A stretch of DNA of 64,000 nucleotides from AP-15 sp963733945 (GTDB lineage Bacteria > Pseudomonadota > Alphaproteobacteria > ATCC43930 > CGMCC-115725), in assembly GCA_963733945.1 (NCBI GenBank), contig CAVTFD010000033.1:1-64000 (forward strand), given 5' to 3'. The position numbers and the translations under genes are program-made. The notes beneath the pieces are model-generated. The model worked only from the letters and a program-made list of their open reading frames with translations, was not told where the DNA came from and did not search any database. Numbering within the stretch: position 1 is the stretch's first letter; each line of letters starts with the position of its first letter. Shown here piece after piece: positions 34,825 through 44,234 of this stretch.

Positions 34825-36054
34825 ATGCCGGCCATCGACGGACAGCGCGTCGTCGCCGACCTCCATCGGCTTGCTGAATTCGGCCGCTATAAAACTGGTG
34901 TCCATCGCCCGACTTATTCGACGGTCGATGTCGAGTCGCGGCATTGGCTCGCCGGGAAGCTGCGCGAGGCCGGGCTCGAGCCGGTGATCGACGGCATCGG
35001 CAATGTGATCGGCCGCAATCCCCGGGCGCGGCGGTTGCTGCTGGTCGGCTCGCACAGCGAGACACAGCCCTATGGCGGCTGGCTCGATGGCGCGTTGGGG
35101 GTGATTTACGGGCTGGAACTGGCCCGCGCCTTCGCCGCCGACCCGGATTGCGCCGGTCTAGGTATCGAGGTCGCCGCCTGGGCCGACGAGGAAGGCCATT
35201 ACGGCGGTTATCTCGGCAGCCGCTCGTTCATCGGCGCGCTCGACGAGGACGAGATCGACCAGGCGCGAGGCCGTGACGACAGGACGCCGCTGCGCGAGGC
35301 GCTGGCGCGGGCCGGGTTCGCCGGCCGGCCGCGCGAACATTTCGAACCCGGCCGCCATATCGGCTATCTCGAAGCCCACATCGAGCAGGGCAACACGCTC
35401 GACACGAGCGGGCTGCGTATCGGCGTCGTCGAGGCGATCGTGGGCATCCGTAATTTCCGGCTCTCCTTGATCGGCGAGCAGAACCATGCCGGCACGACGC
35501 GCATGATCCGACGCAAGGATGCCGGCGTGGCGATGGTGCGGCTGGCAACGTGCATCCATGACCGTTTCCCTGAGATCGCCGGCCCGCGTACAGTGTGGAC
35601 AATCGGCCGCATGCTGCTGGAGCCTAACGCGCCATCGGTCGTCCCCGGCCATGCCGAAATGCAGGTTCAGTTCCGCGATACCGACCCCGAGCGCCTCGAC
35701 CTGTTCGAGAAGAAATTGCGCGAGCTCGTGAACGAAGCGGACCGCGCCGGGCCCTGCCGATGCGCGATCGAACCAATCGGGCGGACCGAGCCGCGGCCGA
35801 TGGATAAGGGCTTTCAGGCGCTGATCGAGGCGGCGGCCGCGGACCATGCGCCGGGCATGCACATGCGCATGCCGAGTGCGGCCGGCCATGACGCCGCGAT
35901 CCTGTCCGAACGCATGCCTGCCGGAATGATGTTCATCCCCAGCCTTGGCGGCATCAGCCACCACTGGTCCGAAGACACCAAGGAAGAGGACATCGTCCTC
36001 GGCGCCCAAATCTTCGCCGACGCCGCAGCGCGCATCCTGCGCACCGGGAGGTGA
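34825..36054 (+). CDS. M20-family Zn-dependent hydrolase (carbamoylase/hydantoinase type)
   Basis: A 409-residue member of the M20 amidase family that includes N-carbamoyl-amino-acid hydrolases. Metal-binding features are GSHSETQPYGGWLDGALGV (His77, Asp88), WADEEGHYG and later HIEQGNTLD. The dimerisation domain lies between about 210 and 330, and GHDAAILSERMPAGMMFIPSLGGISHHWSED closes the active site. In the first motif the usual D of GSHxDT is E. Neighbours M81 and LLM suggest amide or peptide catabolism. Confidence 0.88.
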   Translation: MPAIDGQRVVADLHRLAEFGRYKTGVHRPTYSTVDVESRHWLAGKLREAGLEPVIDGIGNVIGRNPRARRLLLVGSHSETQPYGGWLDGALGVIYGLELARAFAADPDCAGLGIEVAAWADEEGHYGGYLGSRSFIGALDEDEIDQARGRDDRTPLREALARAGFAGRPREHFEPGRHIGYLEAHIEQGNTLDTSGLRIGVVEAIVGIRNFRLSLIGEQNHAGTTRMIRRKDAGVAMVRLATCIHDRFPEIAGPRTVWTIGRMLLEPNAPSVVPGHAEMQVQFRDTDPERLDLFEKKLRELVNEADRAGPCRCAIEPIGRTEPRPMDKGFQALIEAAAADHAPGMHMRMPSAAGHDAAILSERMPAGMMFIPSLGGISHHWSEDTKEEDIVLGAQIFADAAARILRTGR

Positions 36055-36124
36055 TGCGATTGGATCTTCCTCGTCCCGCGCCTTCCCTTGCCGCCGCGAG
36101 GGGCGGCAGCCGGTTGACCTACGA

Positions 36125-37486
36125 TCAGCCGGGGTGGGCGCCGGCGTCGCGGCGCACGGCCCGCTGCAGATAGTCCACCGCCGCTTCGAGCTGGGCGTCC
36201 TTGGCGGTGCCGATGATCAGCGGCTTGATCGGATGCTCGGCCGTCTCGGCACCACTCTGCGAAGTGGCGGCCGGTTCGCCGGCAGCGGCGGGGTTGAGCG
36301 AACCGCCATTCTTTAGCGCCCGGTAGAGGTCGCTTTCGTGGCTGAGGACGGCGTTGGCCACCTGCTCACTCTTTGGCAGGCTGACGACGACATCTGGGTT
36401 GATCCCCTGGCCTTGGATCGAGCGGCCGGATGGCGTGTAGTAGAGCGCCGTCGTCAAGCGCAAGGCGCCGTGTCCGCCGTCGAGCGGAATGATCGTCTGC
36501 ACCGAGCCCTTGCCGAAACTGCGGGTGCCCATGACCTTCGCGCGGTGATCGTCTTGCAGCGCTCCGGCGACGATTTCCGCGGCGGAAGCCGTCGCGCTGT
36601 TGATCAGCACGACGATCGGGACCCCCTGGATCAGGTCGCCGGCGACCGGCGCGCGGTAGACGCGGTCGTCGTCGCTGTTGCGGCCCTTGGTCGTAACCAC
36701 GACGCCGCCGTCGATAAATTCGCCGGTCACATCGACCGAGGCGTCGAGCAGGCCGCCGGGATCGTTACGCAAATCGACGACCAGGCCATTCAGCCGGCCC
36801 TGCGCCTGCTGCTTGAGCCGAGCGATGGCGTCGGCGAGTTCGGCTGCCGTGTTCTCCGAGAAGGTGGTGATGCGGACATAGCCGATCCTGTCCGACTTGA
36901 GCGCGGACTTGACCGAGACGACGTGGATGATGTTCCGGGTCAAAGTCAGATCGAAGGGCGGCCGGTCGCTACGCGCGATCTGAAGCGTCACCTTGGAGCC
37001 TGCAGAGCCGCGCAGCCGCTTTACGATCGCCTCGACATCCATGCCGGTCGTGGGCTGCCCGTCGATCTTGACAATGCGGTCACCGGGTTCGATCCCGGCA
37101 TTGGCGGCTGGGGTGCCGTCGATCGGCGCGATGACTTCGGGCACCTTTCCTTCTAATGTCAGCTCGATGCCGATGCCGCCGAACTCGCCGCGCGTAACCG
37201 CGGACATCTGCTGGTATTGGTCCTGGTCCATGTAATCCGAATGCGGGTCGAGCCGGGTCAGCATGCCTTTTAGGGCATCTTCGGTCAGCTCGTCGCTGGT
37301 CACCGGCTCGACATAGCTTTTCTGGACTTGTCGAGCGACTTGTTGCAGCAGGTTGAAATCGGCGGGATCGCGGGATGCGGCGGCGGTGCCGGCTCCCGCG
37401 CTGTCGCAGCCGTAAAGGGTGAGCGCCATCAGGGCGGTAGCAGTGGCCCTGACGGCCGAACGGTGCAGGCGTGAGGTCGCAATCAT
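36125..37486 (-). CDS. S41-family C-terminal processing peptidase
   Basis: 453 residues from the ATG at 37486; the ORF extends to 37639, but the lipoprotein-like signal (MIATSRLHRS... ending LTLYGC) starts here. The acylated Cys is near residue 27. A PDZ domain (GGIGIELTLEGK ... GIEPGDRIVKIDG) is followed by the catalytic domain with INSATASAAEIVA and RSFGKGSVQT, giving the Ser and Lys of the dyad. The closing residues are variable. It is a periplasmic CtpA-type protease, homologous in layout to the lipoprotein at 10086-11738. Confidence 0.88.
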   Translation of the reverse strand: MIATSRLHRSAVRATATALMALTLYGCDSAGAGTAAASRDPADFNLLQQVARQVQKSYVEPVTSDELTEDALKGMLTRLDPHSDYMDQDQYQQMSAVTRGEFGGIGIELTLEGKVPEVIAPIDGTPAANAGIEPGDRIVKIDGQPTTGMDVEAIVKRLRGSAGSKVTLQIARSDRPPFDLTLTRNIIHVVSVKSALKSDRIGYVRITTFSENTAAELADAIARLKQQAQGRLNGLVVDLRNDPGGLLDASVDVTGEFIDGGVVVTTKGRNSDDDRVYRAPVAGDLIQGVPIVVLINSATASAAEIVAGALQDDHRAKVMGTRSFGKGSVQTIIPLDGGHGALRLTTALYYTPSGRSIQGQGINPDVVVSLPKSEQVANAVLSHESDLYRALKNGGSLNPAAAGEPAATSQSGAETAEHPIKPLIIGTAKDAQLEAAVDYLQRAVRRDAGAHPG

Positions 37487-37794
37487 CGGAGCCTTCGCGG
37501 CAAACGACCCGTCATCGACGGGTCGGGTAATCGGTTTCGGATGGTCCTGCGCCGCTGCCGCCTTAGCGTGTAGCAGAGCCGCTATCCGGTCGCCGAAAAT
37601 GTAGTCTTCCGGAGGCAGCGTTCCAGGGGCGCTCCTCATCGATCACGCTGGGCGCCGCAGTAAGCCGCCTCGGCGGTAATCGCGGCCGCGACGGAAATCT
37701 GCGGGTTGGCCGCACCCAACATTGGTTCCCACCTGGGCGGGATCGAGGCTATATACCTGCGCGCCAAAAGGCTCGGGCGCAAGGAAGGAATGCG
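37487..37794. other. Gene-free stretch between S41 and hydrolase genes
   Basis: No convincing gene is seen if the S41 protein starts at 37486. The upstream extension of the S41 ORF to 37639 shows no conserved features. Divergent promoters for the two flanking genes are expected here but no clear motif could be assigned. Confidence 0.4.
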
Positions 37795-38584
37795 ATGGCG
37801 AGCGGGAGATCGGCCGCGGATCGGCTGACGGTGCAAGGAATCGAGCTCGAAGTGCTACGCCGCGGGGCGGGGCGGGCGGCGCTGTTGCTGCACGGCTTCG
37901 ACACCGTCGACGCCGAGGCGCCCTTTCTCGACCTGCTCGGTCGCCACATCGAGATCGTCGCGCCCTCCTCGCCCGGGTTCGGCCATTCACCGCGGCCGCG
38001 CGATTTTGACACGGTCTATGATCTCGTCCATCTCTACCTTGCCGTTCTCGACGCGCTGCCGGGCGACAAGGTGAGCCTGATCGGCTTTTCGTTTGGCGGC
38101 TGGCTCGCGGCCGAAATCGCTGCGGCATGCAGCCATCGGCTCGACAAGCTCGTTCTTGTCGATCCGGTCGGCATCAAGATCAGCGACCGCGAGACCCCGG
38201 ACATCCTCGACATCTTCAACAAATCGCCCGACGAGGTTCGCCGGCGCAGCTGGCACGACCCCGACAGCGTTCGCGCCCGATTTCAACGCTATGTCGGATG
38301 AGGCTCTGGTTGTCCACGCACGCAACCGCGAGGCGCTGTGTCTCTATGCCTGGCACCCCTATATGTACAACCCGCAGCTGCCGCGTTGGCTCGGCCGGAT
38401 CAATGTGCCGACCCTGTTGTTGTGGGGAGCGAGCGACGGAGTGGTCAGCCCCGAATACGGCCACGCCTATGCCGGAATGATCCCCGGCTCCCGCTTCGCG
38501 CTGATCGAGCGCGCCGGCCACCATCCCGAGATCGAACAGCCCGCGGCGTTCGTGGACCATGTTACCGGGTTCCTTGACCAATAA
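37795..38584 (+). CDS. Alpha/beta-fold hydrolase, frameshifted
   Basis: The first part (37795 to about 38277) has the oxyanion segment LLLHGFDTVDAEAPF and the nucleophile elbow IGFSFGG. Its frame closes at 38301. The second part (about 38278-38584) continues with ADFNAMSDEALVVHARNREAL, LLLWGASDGVVSPEYG with the catalytic Asp, and RAGHHPEIEQPA with the catalytic His. Removing one c of the ccc run at 38276-38278 joins them to about 262 residues, a normal length. The substrate is unknown. DUF302 and LLM genes follow on the same strand. Confidence 0.78.
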
Positions 38585-38640
38585 TCGGCTGACAACGCCG
38601 ATTACTGGTCAAGACGGCGGTCATATTCAGGAGATCAAAA

Positions 38641-39039
38641 TTGCCTGGCGACGGCCTGATCACGATTGAGAGCAATCATACGGTCAAAGACACGATCGAT
38701 CGCGTCGCGGCCAGTCTCGCGGCCAAGGACATCACCGTATTTGCGCGGATCGATCATGCAGCGGGAGCCGCCTCGGTCGGTATGCCCTTGAGGGCGACGG
38801 AATTGCTGATCTTCGGCAATCCCAAAGCCGGAACAGCGCTGATGCAGTCGAAGCAAAGCATCGGGATCGATCTGCCGCTAAAAATGCTCGGCTGGCAGGA
38901 TCAGGCAGGAAAAGTCTGGCTCTGCTACAACGATGTTGGCTGGCTCGCTGCGCGACACCGGCTTGACGCCGATGCCGCACCAGCGATCGATGCCCTTGCG
39001 CGATTTCTCGCTGACCTCGCCGCAGCGGCGGTTTTATGA
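38641..39039 (+). CDS. DUF302 domain protein
   Basis: A 132-residue protein of the DUF302 family, with TVKDTIDRVAASLAAKDITVFARIDHAAGA near the start and the hallmark LLIFGNPKAGTALMQ and LPLKMLGWQDQAGKVWLCYND. These form a small alpha/beta fold of unknown function, often near hydrolase or redox genes. The start is a TTG at 38641 with an AGGAG ribosome site; no in-frame ATG comes earlier. Confidence 0.87.
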   Translation: MPGDGLITIESNHTVKDTIDRVAASLAAKDITVFARIDHAAGAASVGMPLRATELLIFGNPKAGTALMQSKQSIGIDLPLKMLGWQDQAGKVWLCYNDVGWLAARHRLDADAAPAIDALARFLADLAAAAVL

Positions 39040-39113
39040 TCCACCAACTTTGTTGCCGGCGGAAGCGCGGTTAGGGCTACTGGTAACTTAGACCGAGAGA
39101 GCGGAGATCCGAC

Positions 39114-40319
39114 GTGCGAGCTTGGTATCACTGCGAGAACGTCTACCCCTTTGTGCCGCAGGAAGTTCTCGATGCGGCGCCCTCGGTGCGTGCTAGCCTG
39201 CCCAACAGACACTGCGATCCGAAGATCAGTGCAGATTTGTTCGAGGAATGCCTCGACGAGCATCTCTTGTGCGACGATCTCGGCGTCAACGTGGTCTCGA
39301 TCGAGCATCATTCCGGCATCAACAGCCTCTACGGCGCGAGCCCGATGATCCTCGGCATACTCGCCCGGCAGACCAGGAAGGTCCGCATCCTCAGCCTCGG
39401 AACCCTGATCACGATCCGCCCCGACCCGGTGCGCATCGCCGAGGAATATGCGACCGCAGACGTAATCTCGCGCGGCCGGCTCGACATCGGCTTCGTCAAA
39501 TCGGGCGACAGTGAGATGGTGTCCGGCAACGCCAACCCGGTCGGCTACGTGGACCGCTTCTGGGAGGCGATCGACCTTATTCAAAAGACCTTGACCTCGC
39601 ATGACGGGCCGTTCAGCTGGGAGGGCAAGCACTACACCCACCGCCACGTCAACATCTGGCCGCCGGTCTACCAGCGCCCACACCCGCCGATGTGGGCCGC
39701 GACCGGCGATCCGGAGACCTCGGCCGAACTCGGTCGGCGCGGCATGGTCAATGCGCTGGTTTTGCGCGGCCCCGAGGCCAGCAAGCGCGCCTTCGACGCC
39801 TATCGCGCCGCGCGCAGCGAGGCAGGACTGCCGGCGCCCGGCACCGACCGCTTCGCCTATGCCGCGCTCGCCTATGTCGGCGACACCGACGAGGAGGGCA
39901 TCCGGGTCGGCAGCAAATTGCTGTGGTTCCTGAATACCAGCCTCAAGCAGTCGCCACAGATGTCGAAATTCCTGCCGGGACGATCGCCGCCGGAAGTGAC
40001 CGCGCAGAATTACCGTACGGAGCCGCAGCCAGGGAGCCAAGCCAATATGCGTCCGGGCCAAAGCCTGATCGGCATCACCGCCGAGCAGGCGATCGCTCGT
40101 GGCATCCTGTGCGCCGGCAACCCCGACACGGTCTACAAGCAGATCATGGACATCTACGACAAGGTCGGCGGCTTCGCCAATTTCATCTTCATCGGACGCT
40201 CGGGCTTTCTGGACCACCAGGAAGCCAAAAAAGGCATCCGCCTGATGGCCAACGAGGTCGTGCCGCGTCTGCCTGCCGCAACGCCTACCCCCGAGCCTGC
40301 CCGCGAGGCCGCGGAATAG
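39114..40319 (+). CDS. LLM-class flavin-dependent oxidoreductase
   Basis: A 401-residue luciferase-like monooxygenase starting with GTG at 39114. Family features are VVSIEHHSGINSLYGASPMI, RILSLGTLITIRPDPVRIAEEYATADVISRGRLDIGF and the NIWPPVYQRPHPPMW segment. It is a TIM-barrel flavoenzyme with an unknown substrate, distinct from the LLM pair at 25-27 kb. A GAGAGCGGAG ribosome site precedes it. It follows DUF302 by 74 bases. Confidence 0.87.
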   Translation: MRAWYHCENVYPFVPQEVLDAAPSVRASLPNRHCDPKISADLFEECLDEHLLCDDLGVNVVSIEHHSGINSLYGASPMILGILARQTRKVRILSLGTLITIRPDPVRIAEEYATADVISRGRLDIGFVKSGDSEMVSGNANPVGYVDRFWEAIDLIQKTLTSHDGPFSWEGKHYTHRHVNIWPPVYQRPHPPMWAATGDPETSAELGRRGMVNALVLRGPEASKRAFDAYRAARSEAGLPAPGTDRFAYAALAYVGDTDEEGIRVGSKLLWFLNTSLKQSPQMSKFLPGRSPPEVTAQNYRTEPQPGSQANMRPGQSLIGITAEQAIARGILCAGNPDTVYKQIMDIYDKVGGFANFIFIGRSGFLDHQEAKKGIRLMANEVVPRLPAATPTPEPAREAAE

Positions 40320-40478
40320 GGTCTCGCCGCGTCACCCGCTGCGGCAAAACCCGTACGCGAAGTGTGAATAGCCTAAAGTAATAACGGGAACAGAGGGCGG
40401 CCGCCGGCGCTTGCCGGCCGGCGAATCAACCCTATACTCCGCGGCCCGCAACTCCTCGCTCAGGTAATTCATCCGCAA

Positions 40479-41474
40479 ATGGCGCAAGCTGGTATTGATG
40501 TTGTCGGTATCGGCAATGCGATTGTCGATGTGATCGCGCGTGCCGATGAAGCGTTTCTCGAGAAAGAGGCGCTGGTCAAGGGAACGATGGCGCTGATCGA
40601 TGCCGAGCGCGCCGATGCACTTTATCGGATGATGGGACCGGCGATCGAGGCCTCCGGCGGATCGGCGGGCAACACGATGGCCGGGATCGCTTCGCTCGGC
40701 GGCAACGGCGCCTATATCGGCAAGGTGCGCGACGATCTGTTGGGCGAGGTGTTTCGCCACGATCTGACCGCGCAGGGGGTGCGTTTCGAGACGCCCGCGG
40801 CGACCAGCGGCCCTGGCACCGCGCGCTGTCTGATTCTGGTCACGTCGGACGGGCAACGCACGTTGAACACCTATTTGGGCGCCTGCGTGGCGCTCGGGCC
40901 CGACGACATCGACGCCGACATCCTCGGCGCGGCTCAGGTGACCTATCTCGAAGGCTATCTGTTCGACCCGCCGCTGGCGCAGCAAGCATTTCGCAAGGCC
41001 GCCGCGGTCGCCCACGCTGCCGGGCATCGGGTCGCGCTGTCACTGTCCGACCCGTTTTGCGTCGAGCGCCATCGTGCGGCGTTTCGCGATCTCGTCGACG
41101 GTCATGTCGACATCCTGTTCGCCAACGAGATCGAGATCTGCTCGCTTTACGAGACCAATGACTTTGCCGCGGCGGCGGCTGCGGTGCGCGGCCATGTCGC
41201 GATCGCGGCCCTTACCCGCAGCGCCGCCGGCAGCGTCATCTTGGCCAACAGCGAGGAGCATCGGGTCGCGGCGGCGCCGGTCGCACGGGTCGTCGACACC
41301 ACCGGAGCGGGCGATCTCTACGCCAGCGGTTTTCTCTACGGCTTGACCCACGGTCTGCCGCTCCCCACCTGCGGCAGGATCGGCAGCTTGTGCGCTGCCG
41401 AAATCATTAGCCATGTCGGCGCCCGTCCCGAGACCGCTCTGTCGCATCTCGTTGCGGAGGCCGGCTTGGTCTGA
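40479..41474 (+). CDS. PfkB-family carbohydrate kinase (adenosine-kinase-like)
   Basis: A 331-residue ribokinase-fold kinase. GGSAGNTMAGIASLGG near residue 60 is the first PfkB signature and VVDTTGAGDLYASGFLYGL near 275-293 is the second, with the catalytic Asp in GAGD. In alphaproteobacteria this length and pattern are usual for proteins annotated as adenosine kinase, but ribokinase-type sugars cannot be excluded. It lies 50 bases upstream of typA. Confidence 0.87.
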   Translation: MAQAGIDVVGIGNAIVDVIARADEAFLEKEALVKGTMALIDAERADALYRMMGPAIEASGGSAGNTMAGIASLGGNGAYIGKVRDDLLGEVFRHDLTAQGVRFETPAATSGPGTARCLILVTSDGQRTLNTYLGACVALGPDDIDADILGAAQVTYLEGYLFDPPLAQQAFRKAAAVAHAAGHRVALSLSDPFCVERHRAAFRDLVDGHVDILFANEIEICSLYETNDFAAAAAAVRGHVAIAALTRSAAGSVILANSEEHRVAAAPVARVVDTTGAGDLYASGFLYGLTHGLPLPTCGRIGSLCAAEIISHVGARPETALSHLVAEAGLV

Positions 41475-41524
41475 GCCCCATCCCATTGCCTTGGCCGCCG
41501 GCCGGGGAGCCGGCAGGTTTCCGC

Positions 41525-43348
41525 ATGGATATCCGCAACATCGCCATCATCGCTCATGTCGACCATGGCAAGACCACCCTGGTCGACGCGATGCTGCGCC
41601 AATCAGGCGCCTTTCGCGCCAATCAGCAGGTGGCCGAGCGGGCGCTCGACTCGAACGAGCTCGAGCGCGAACGCGGCATCACGATCCTGGCGAAATGCAC
41701 CTCGGTCCTGTGGCACGACGTGCGCATCAACATTGTCGATACCCCGGGCCATGCCGATTTCGGCGGCGAGGTCGAGCGCATCCTCAGCATGGTCGACGGC
41801 GTCCTGGTATTGGTCGACGCCGCCGAGGGGCCGATGCCGCAGACCAAATTCGTGCTCGGCAAGGCCTTGCGTCAAGGCCTGCGCCCGATTGTCGTCATCA
41901 ACAAAATCGACCGGCCCGACGCCCGTCCCGGCATGGTCCATAGCGAGATCTTCGACCTGTTCGCGGTGCTCGACGCGAGCGAGGCGCAGCTTGATTTCCA
42001 GACGGTTTTTGCCTCCGGCCGCAGCGGCTGGGCGGTGACCGATGCGATGGCTCCGCGCCGCGATCTGGCGCCGTTGTTCGAGCTGATCCTGGCGCATGTG
42101 CCGGCGCCCAAGGCCGATCCCGACGCGCCATTTTCGATGCTGGCAACAACCTTGGACTACGACCCCTATCTCGGTCGAGTGCTGACCGGGCTTATCCATT
42201 CGGGCGTGGCGCGGCTCAATATGCCGGTCAAGTCGCTGGCCCGTGACGGCCGTATCATCGAGCAGGCGCGGCTGACCAAATTGCAGGCGTTTCGCGGCCT
42301 CGACCGGCGCCCGATCGAGGAGGCCCAAGCCGGCGACATCATCGCCGTCGCCGGACTGACACAGACCACGGTCGCCGACACTATCTGCGCGCCGGAGGTT
42401 ACGGAGCCGCTGCCTGCGGATCCGATCGACCCGCCGACCCTGGCGATGACCTTTTCGGTCAACGACAGCCCGCTCGCCGGGCGCGAGGGGACGAAGGTCA
42501 CCTCGCGGATGATCGGCGAGCGCCTGTTTCGCGAGGCGGAGGGCAATGTCGCGATCCAAGTTACTCAAAGTTCGCAGAAGGATGCGTTCGAGGTCGCCGG
42601 CCGCGGCGAATTGCAGCTCGGCGTCCTGATCGAGACGATGCGGCGCGAGGGCTACGAGATGTCGATCTCGCGCCCGCGGGTCTTGTTCAAGACCGACCCG
42701 GCGACGCGCCAACGGCTGGAGCCGATCGAGGAGGTCGTGGTCGACGTCGACGAGGAATTTGCCGGCATCGTCGTCGACAAGATGAGCCGCCGCAAGGCCG
42801 AGATGCAGGAGATGCGGCCCTCCGGCGGCGGCAAACTGCGGCTTAGCTTTTTCGGGCCGACGCGCGGGCTGATCGGTTATCAGGGTGAGTTTCTGACCGA
42901 TACCCGCGGCACCGGGGTGATGAGCCGGCTGTTCCACGGCTACGCGCCGCACAAGGGATCGATCGAGGGCCGGCGCAACGGCGTCTTGGTATCGACCGCC
43001 AACGGGGTCGCGATCGCCTATGCGCTATGGAACCTCGAAGAGCGCGGGCCGATGTTCATCGACCCGGGGGCGAAGATCTATGAGGGTATGATCATCGGCG
43101 CGCACACCCGCGGTAACGACCTCGACGTCAACCCGGCCAAGGGTAAGCAGCTGACCAACATCCGCACCACGGCCAAGGACGAGGCGGTCCGGCTGACCCC
43201 GCCGCAGATCATGAGCCTTGAACAGGCGATCGCCTATGTCGGTGACGACGAACTCGTCGAGGTCACCCCGAAATCGATCCGCTTCAGGAAGCGGCTGCTT
43301 GATCCGAACGACCGCAAGCGGGCCAACCGCGCCGCGGCGGCGGAGTAG
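41525..43348 (+). CDS. typA: Translational GTPase TypA/BipA
   Basis: 607 residues from the ATG at 41525, where the G domain begins (MDIRNIAIIAHVDHGKTT); the ORF opens 39 bases earlier at 41486. G1 AHVDHGKT, G3 DTPGHADFGGEVER and G4 NKIDRPDARP are intact. The C-terminal region with RPSGGGKLRLSFFGPTRGLIGYQGEF and TRGNDLDVNPAKGKQLTN is diagnostic of TypA. It binds the ribosome and aids 50S assembly under stress. The rpsD gene follows 86 bases downstream. Confidence 0.96.
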   Translation: MDIRNIAIIAHVDHGKTTLVDAMLRQSGAFRANQQVAERALDSNELERERGITILAKCTSVLWHDVRINIVDTPGHADFGGEVERILSMVDGVLVLVDAAEGPMPQTKFVLGKALRQGLRPIVVINKIDRPDARPGMVHSEIFDLFAVLDASEAQLDFQTVFASGRSGWAVTDAMAPRRDLAPLFELILAHVPAPKADPDAPFSMLATTLDYDPYLGRVLTGLIHSGVARLNMPVKSLARDGRIIEQARLTKLQAFRGLDRRPIEEAQAGDIIAVAGLTQTTVADTICAPEVTEPLPADPIDPPTLAMTFSVNDSPLAGREGTKVTSRMIGERLFREAEGNVAIQVTQSSQKDAFEVAGRGELQLGVLIETMRREGYEMSISRPRVLFKTDPATRQRLEPIEEVVVDVDEEFAGIVVDKMSRRKAEMQEMRPSGGGKLRLSFFGPTRGLIGYQGEFLTDTRGTGVMSRLFHGYAPHKGSIEGRRNGVLVSTANGVAIAYALWNLEERGPMFIDPGAKIYEGMIIGAHTRGNDLDVNPAKGKQLTNIRTTAKDEAVRLTPPQIMSLEQAIAYVGDDELVEVTPKSIRFRKRLLDPNDRKRANRAAAAE

Positions 43349-43434
43349 CCGCCGCTCCACTCCGGTCGCCGGCATTGATTTCAGCCGACGGACCGCCTAT
43401 CAGAACATCAGCAGCGCAAACGGATCTCCGTCTA

Positions 43435-44052
43435 ATGAGCAGCAAGCGTCAGGAACCGAAGTACAAGATCAACCGCCGTCTCGGCGTCAACCTGTGGGGC
43501 CGGCCGAAAAGCCCGCTCAATCGTCGCGAATACGGCCCCGGCCAGCACGGCCAGCGGCGCAAGAAGCCGTCGGATTTCGGCACGCAGCTGGCTGCCAAAC
43601 AGAAGCTGAAGGGTTACTACGCCAATCTCGGCGAGCGTCAGTTCCGCCGGCTCTATGAGGAAGCAGTCCGCCGCCGCGGCGACACCGGCGACAATCTGAT
43701 CGAGCTGCTCGAGCGCCGGCTCGACGCGGTCGTCTATCGCATGAAGCTGGTGCCGACACCCTTTGCCGCGCGCCAGTTGGTCAATCACGGGCATGTCCGG
43801 GTCAACAGCCGGCGGGTGACGATCCCGTCCTATCTGGTTCGCGATGGCGACGAAATTGAGCTCGGCGCCAAGGCCAAGGCGATGGCGCTCGTGCTCGAGG
43901 CGGCGAAGTCGGGCGAGCGGGACGTTCCCGATTATGTCGAAATCGACCACGACCGCATGAAGGGCCGCTTCGTGCGCGCGCCCAAGCCTGGCGACGTGCC
44001 CTATCCGGTAACGATGGAGCCCAATCTCGTCGTCGAATACTACTCGCGCTGA
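43435..44052 (+). CDS. rpsD: 30S ribosomal protein S4
   Basis: 205 residues from the ATG at 43435; the ORF extends upstream to 43375 but S4 homology starts at MSSKRQEPKYKINRRLG. NLWGRPKSPLNRREYGPGQHGQRR and the S4 RNA-binding segment RQLVNHGHVRVNSRRVTIPSY are intact. It has no zinc-binding cysteines. It is a primary 16S rRNA binder. As in many alphaproteobacteria, it stands apart from the main ribosomal operons. Confidence 0.97.
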   Translation: MSSKRQEPKYKINRRLGVNLWGRPKSPLNRREYGPGQHGQRRKKPSDFGTQLAAKQKLKGYYANLGERQFRRLYEEAVRRRGDTGDNLIELLERRLDAVVYRMKLVPTPFAARQLVNHGHVRVNSRRVTIPSYLVRDGDEIELGAKAKAMALVLEAAKSGERDVPDYVEIDHDRMKGRFVRAPKPGDVPYPVTMEPNLVVEYYSR

Positions 44053-44065
44053 ACACGGCTGCGAT

Positions 44066-44092
44066 GCCGGTGGATCGTGGTGATCCGCCGGC
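44066..44092 (+). terminator. Hairpin after rpsD
   Basis: An 11-bp stem (GCCGGTGGATC with GATCCGCCGGC, one G-T pair) closes a five-base loop 13 bases after the rpsD stop. There is no clear T-run after it, so it may be a terminator or an mRNA-stabilising hairpin. Confidence 0.45.
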
Positions 44093-44234
44093 CGAGGGTT
44101 CGTTGCCAGGCACGGCCTGCCGGTCGATACCTGCGCGCTCCAAGGGGCTTATTGTGGGGCGCGATCTTGCTGTTCGACGCCGTAGCCGGCGGCGACGCGC
44201 TTGGCTCGTCCCGTGATCCCGAGGGGCGATTGCG

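Noticed and set aside
40390..40425. Terminator hairpin between the LLM and PfkB genes
   Set aside because: The stem is only a 6-bp self-complementary GCCGGC, common in this GC-rich DNA, with no T-run.
41603..42952. 449-residue minus-strand ORF opposite typA
   Set aside because: It is a GC-rich antisense shadow with no recognisable domains; typA on the plus strand is unmistakable.
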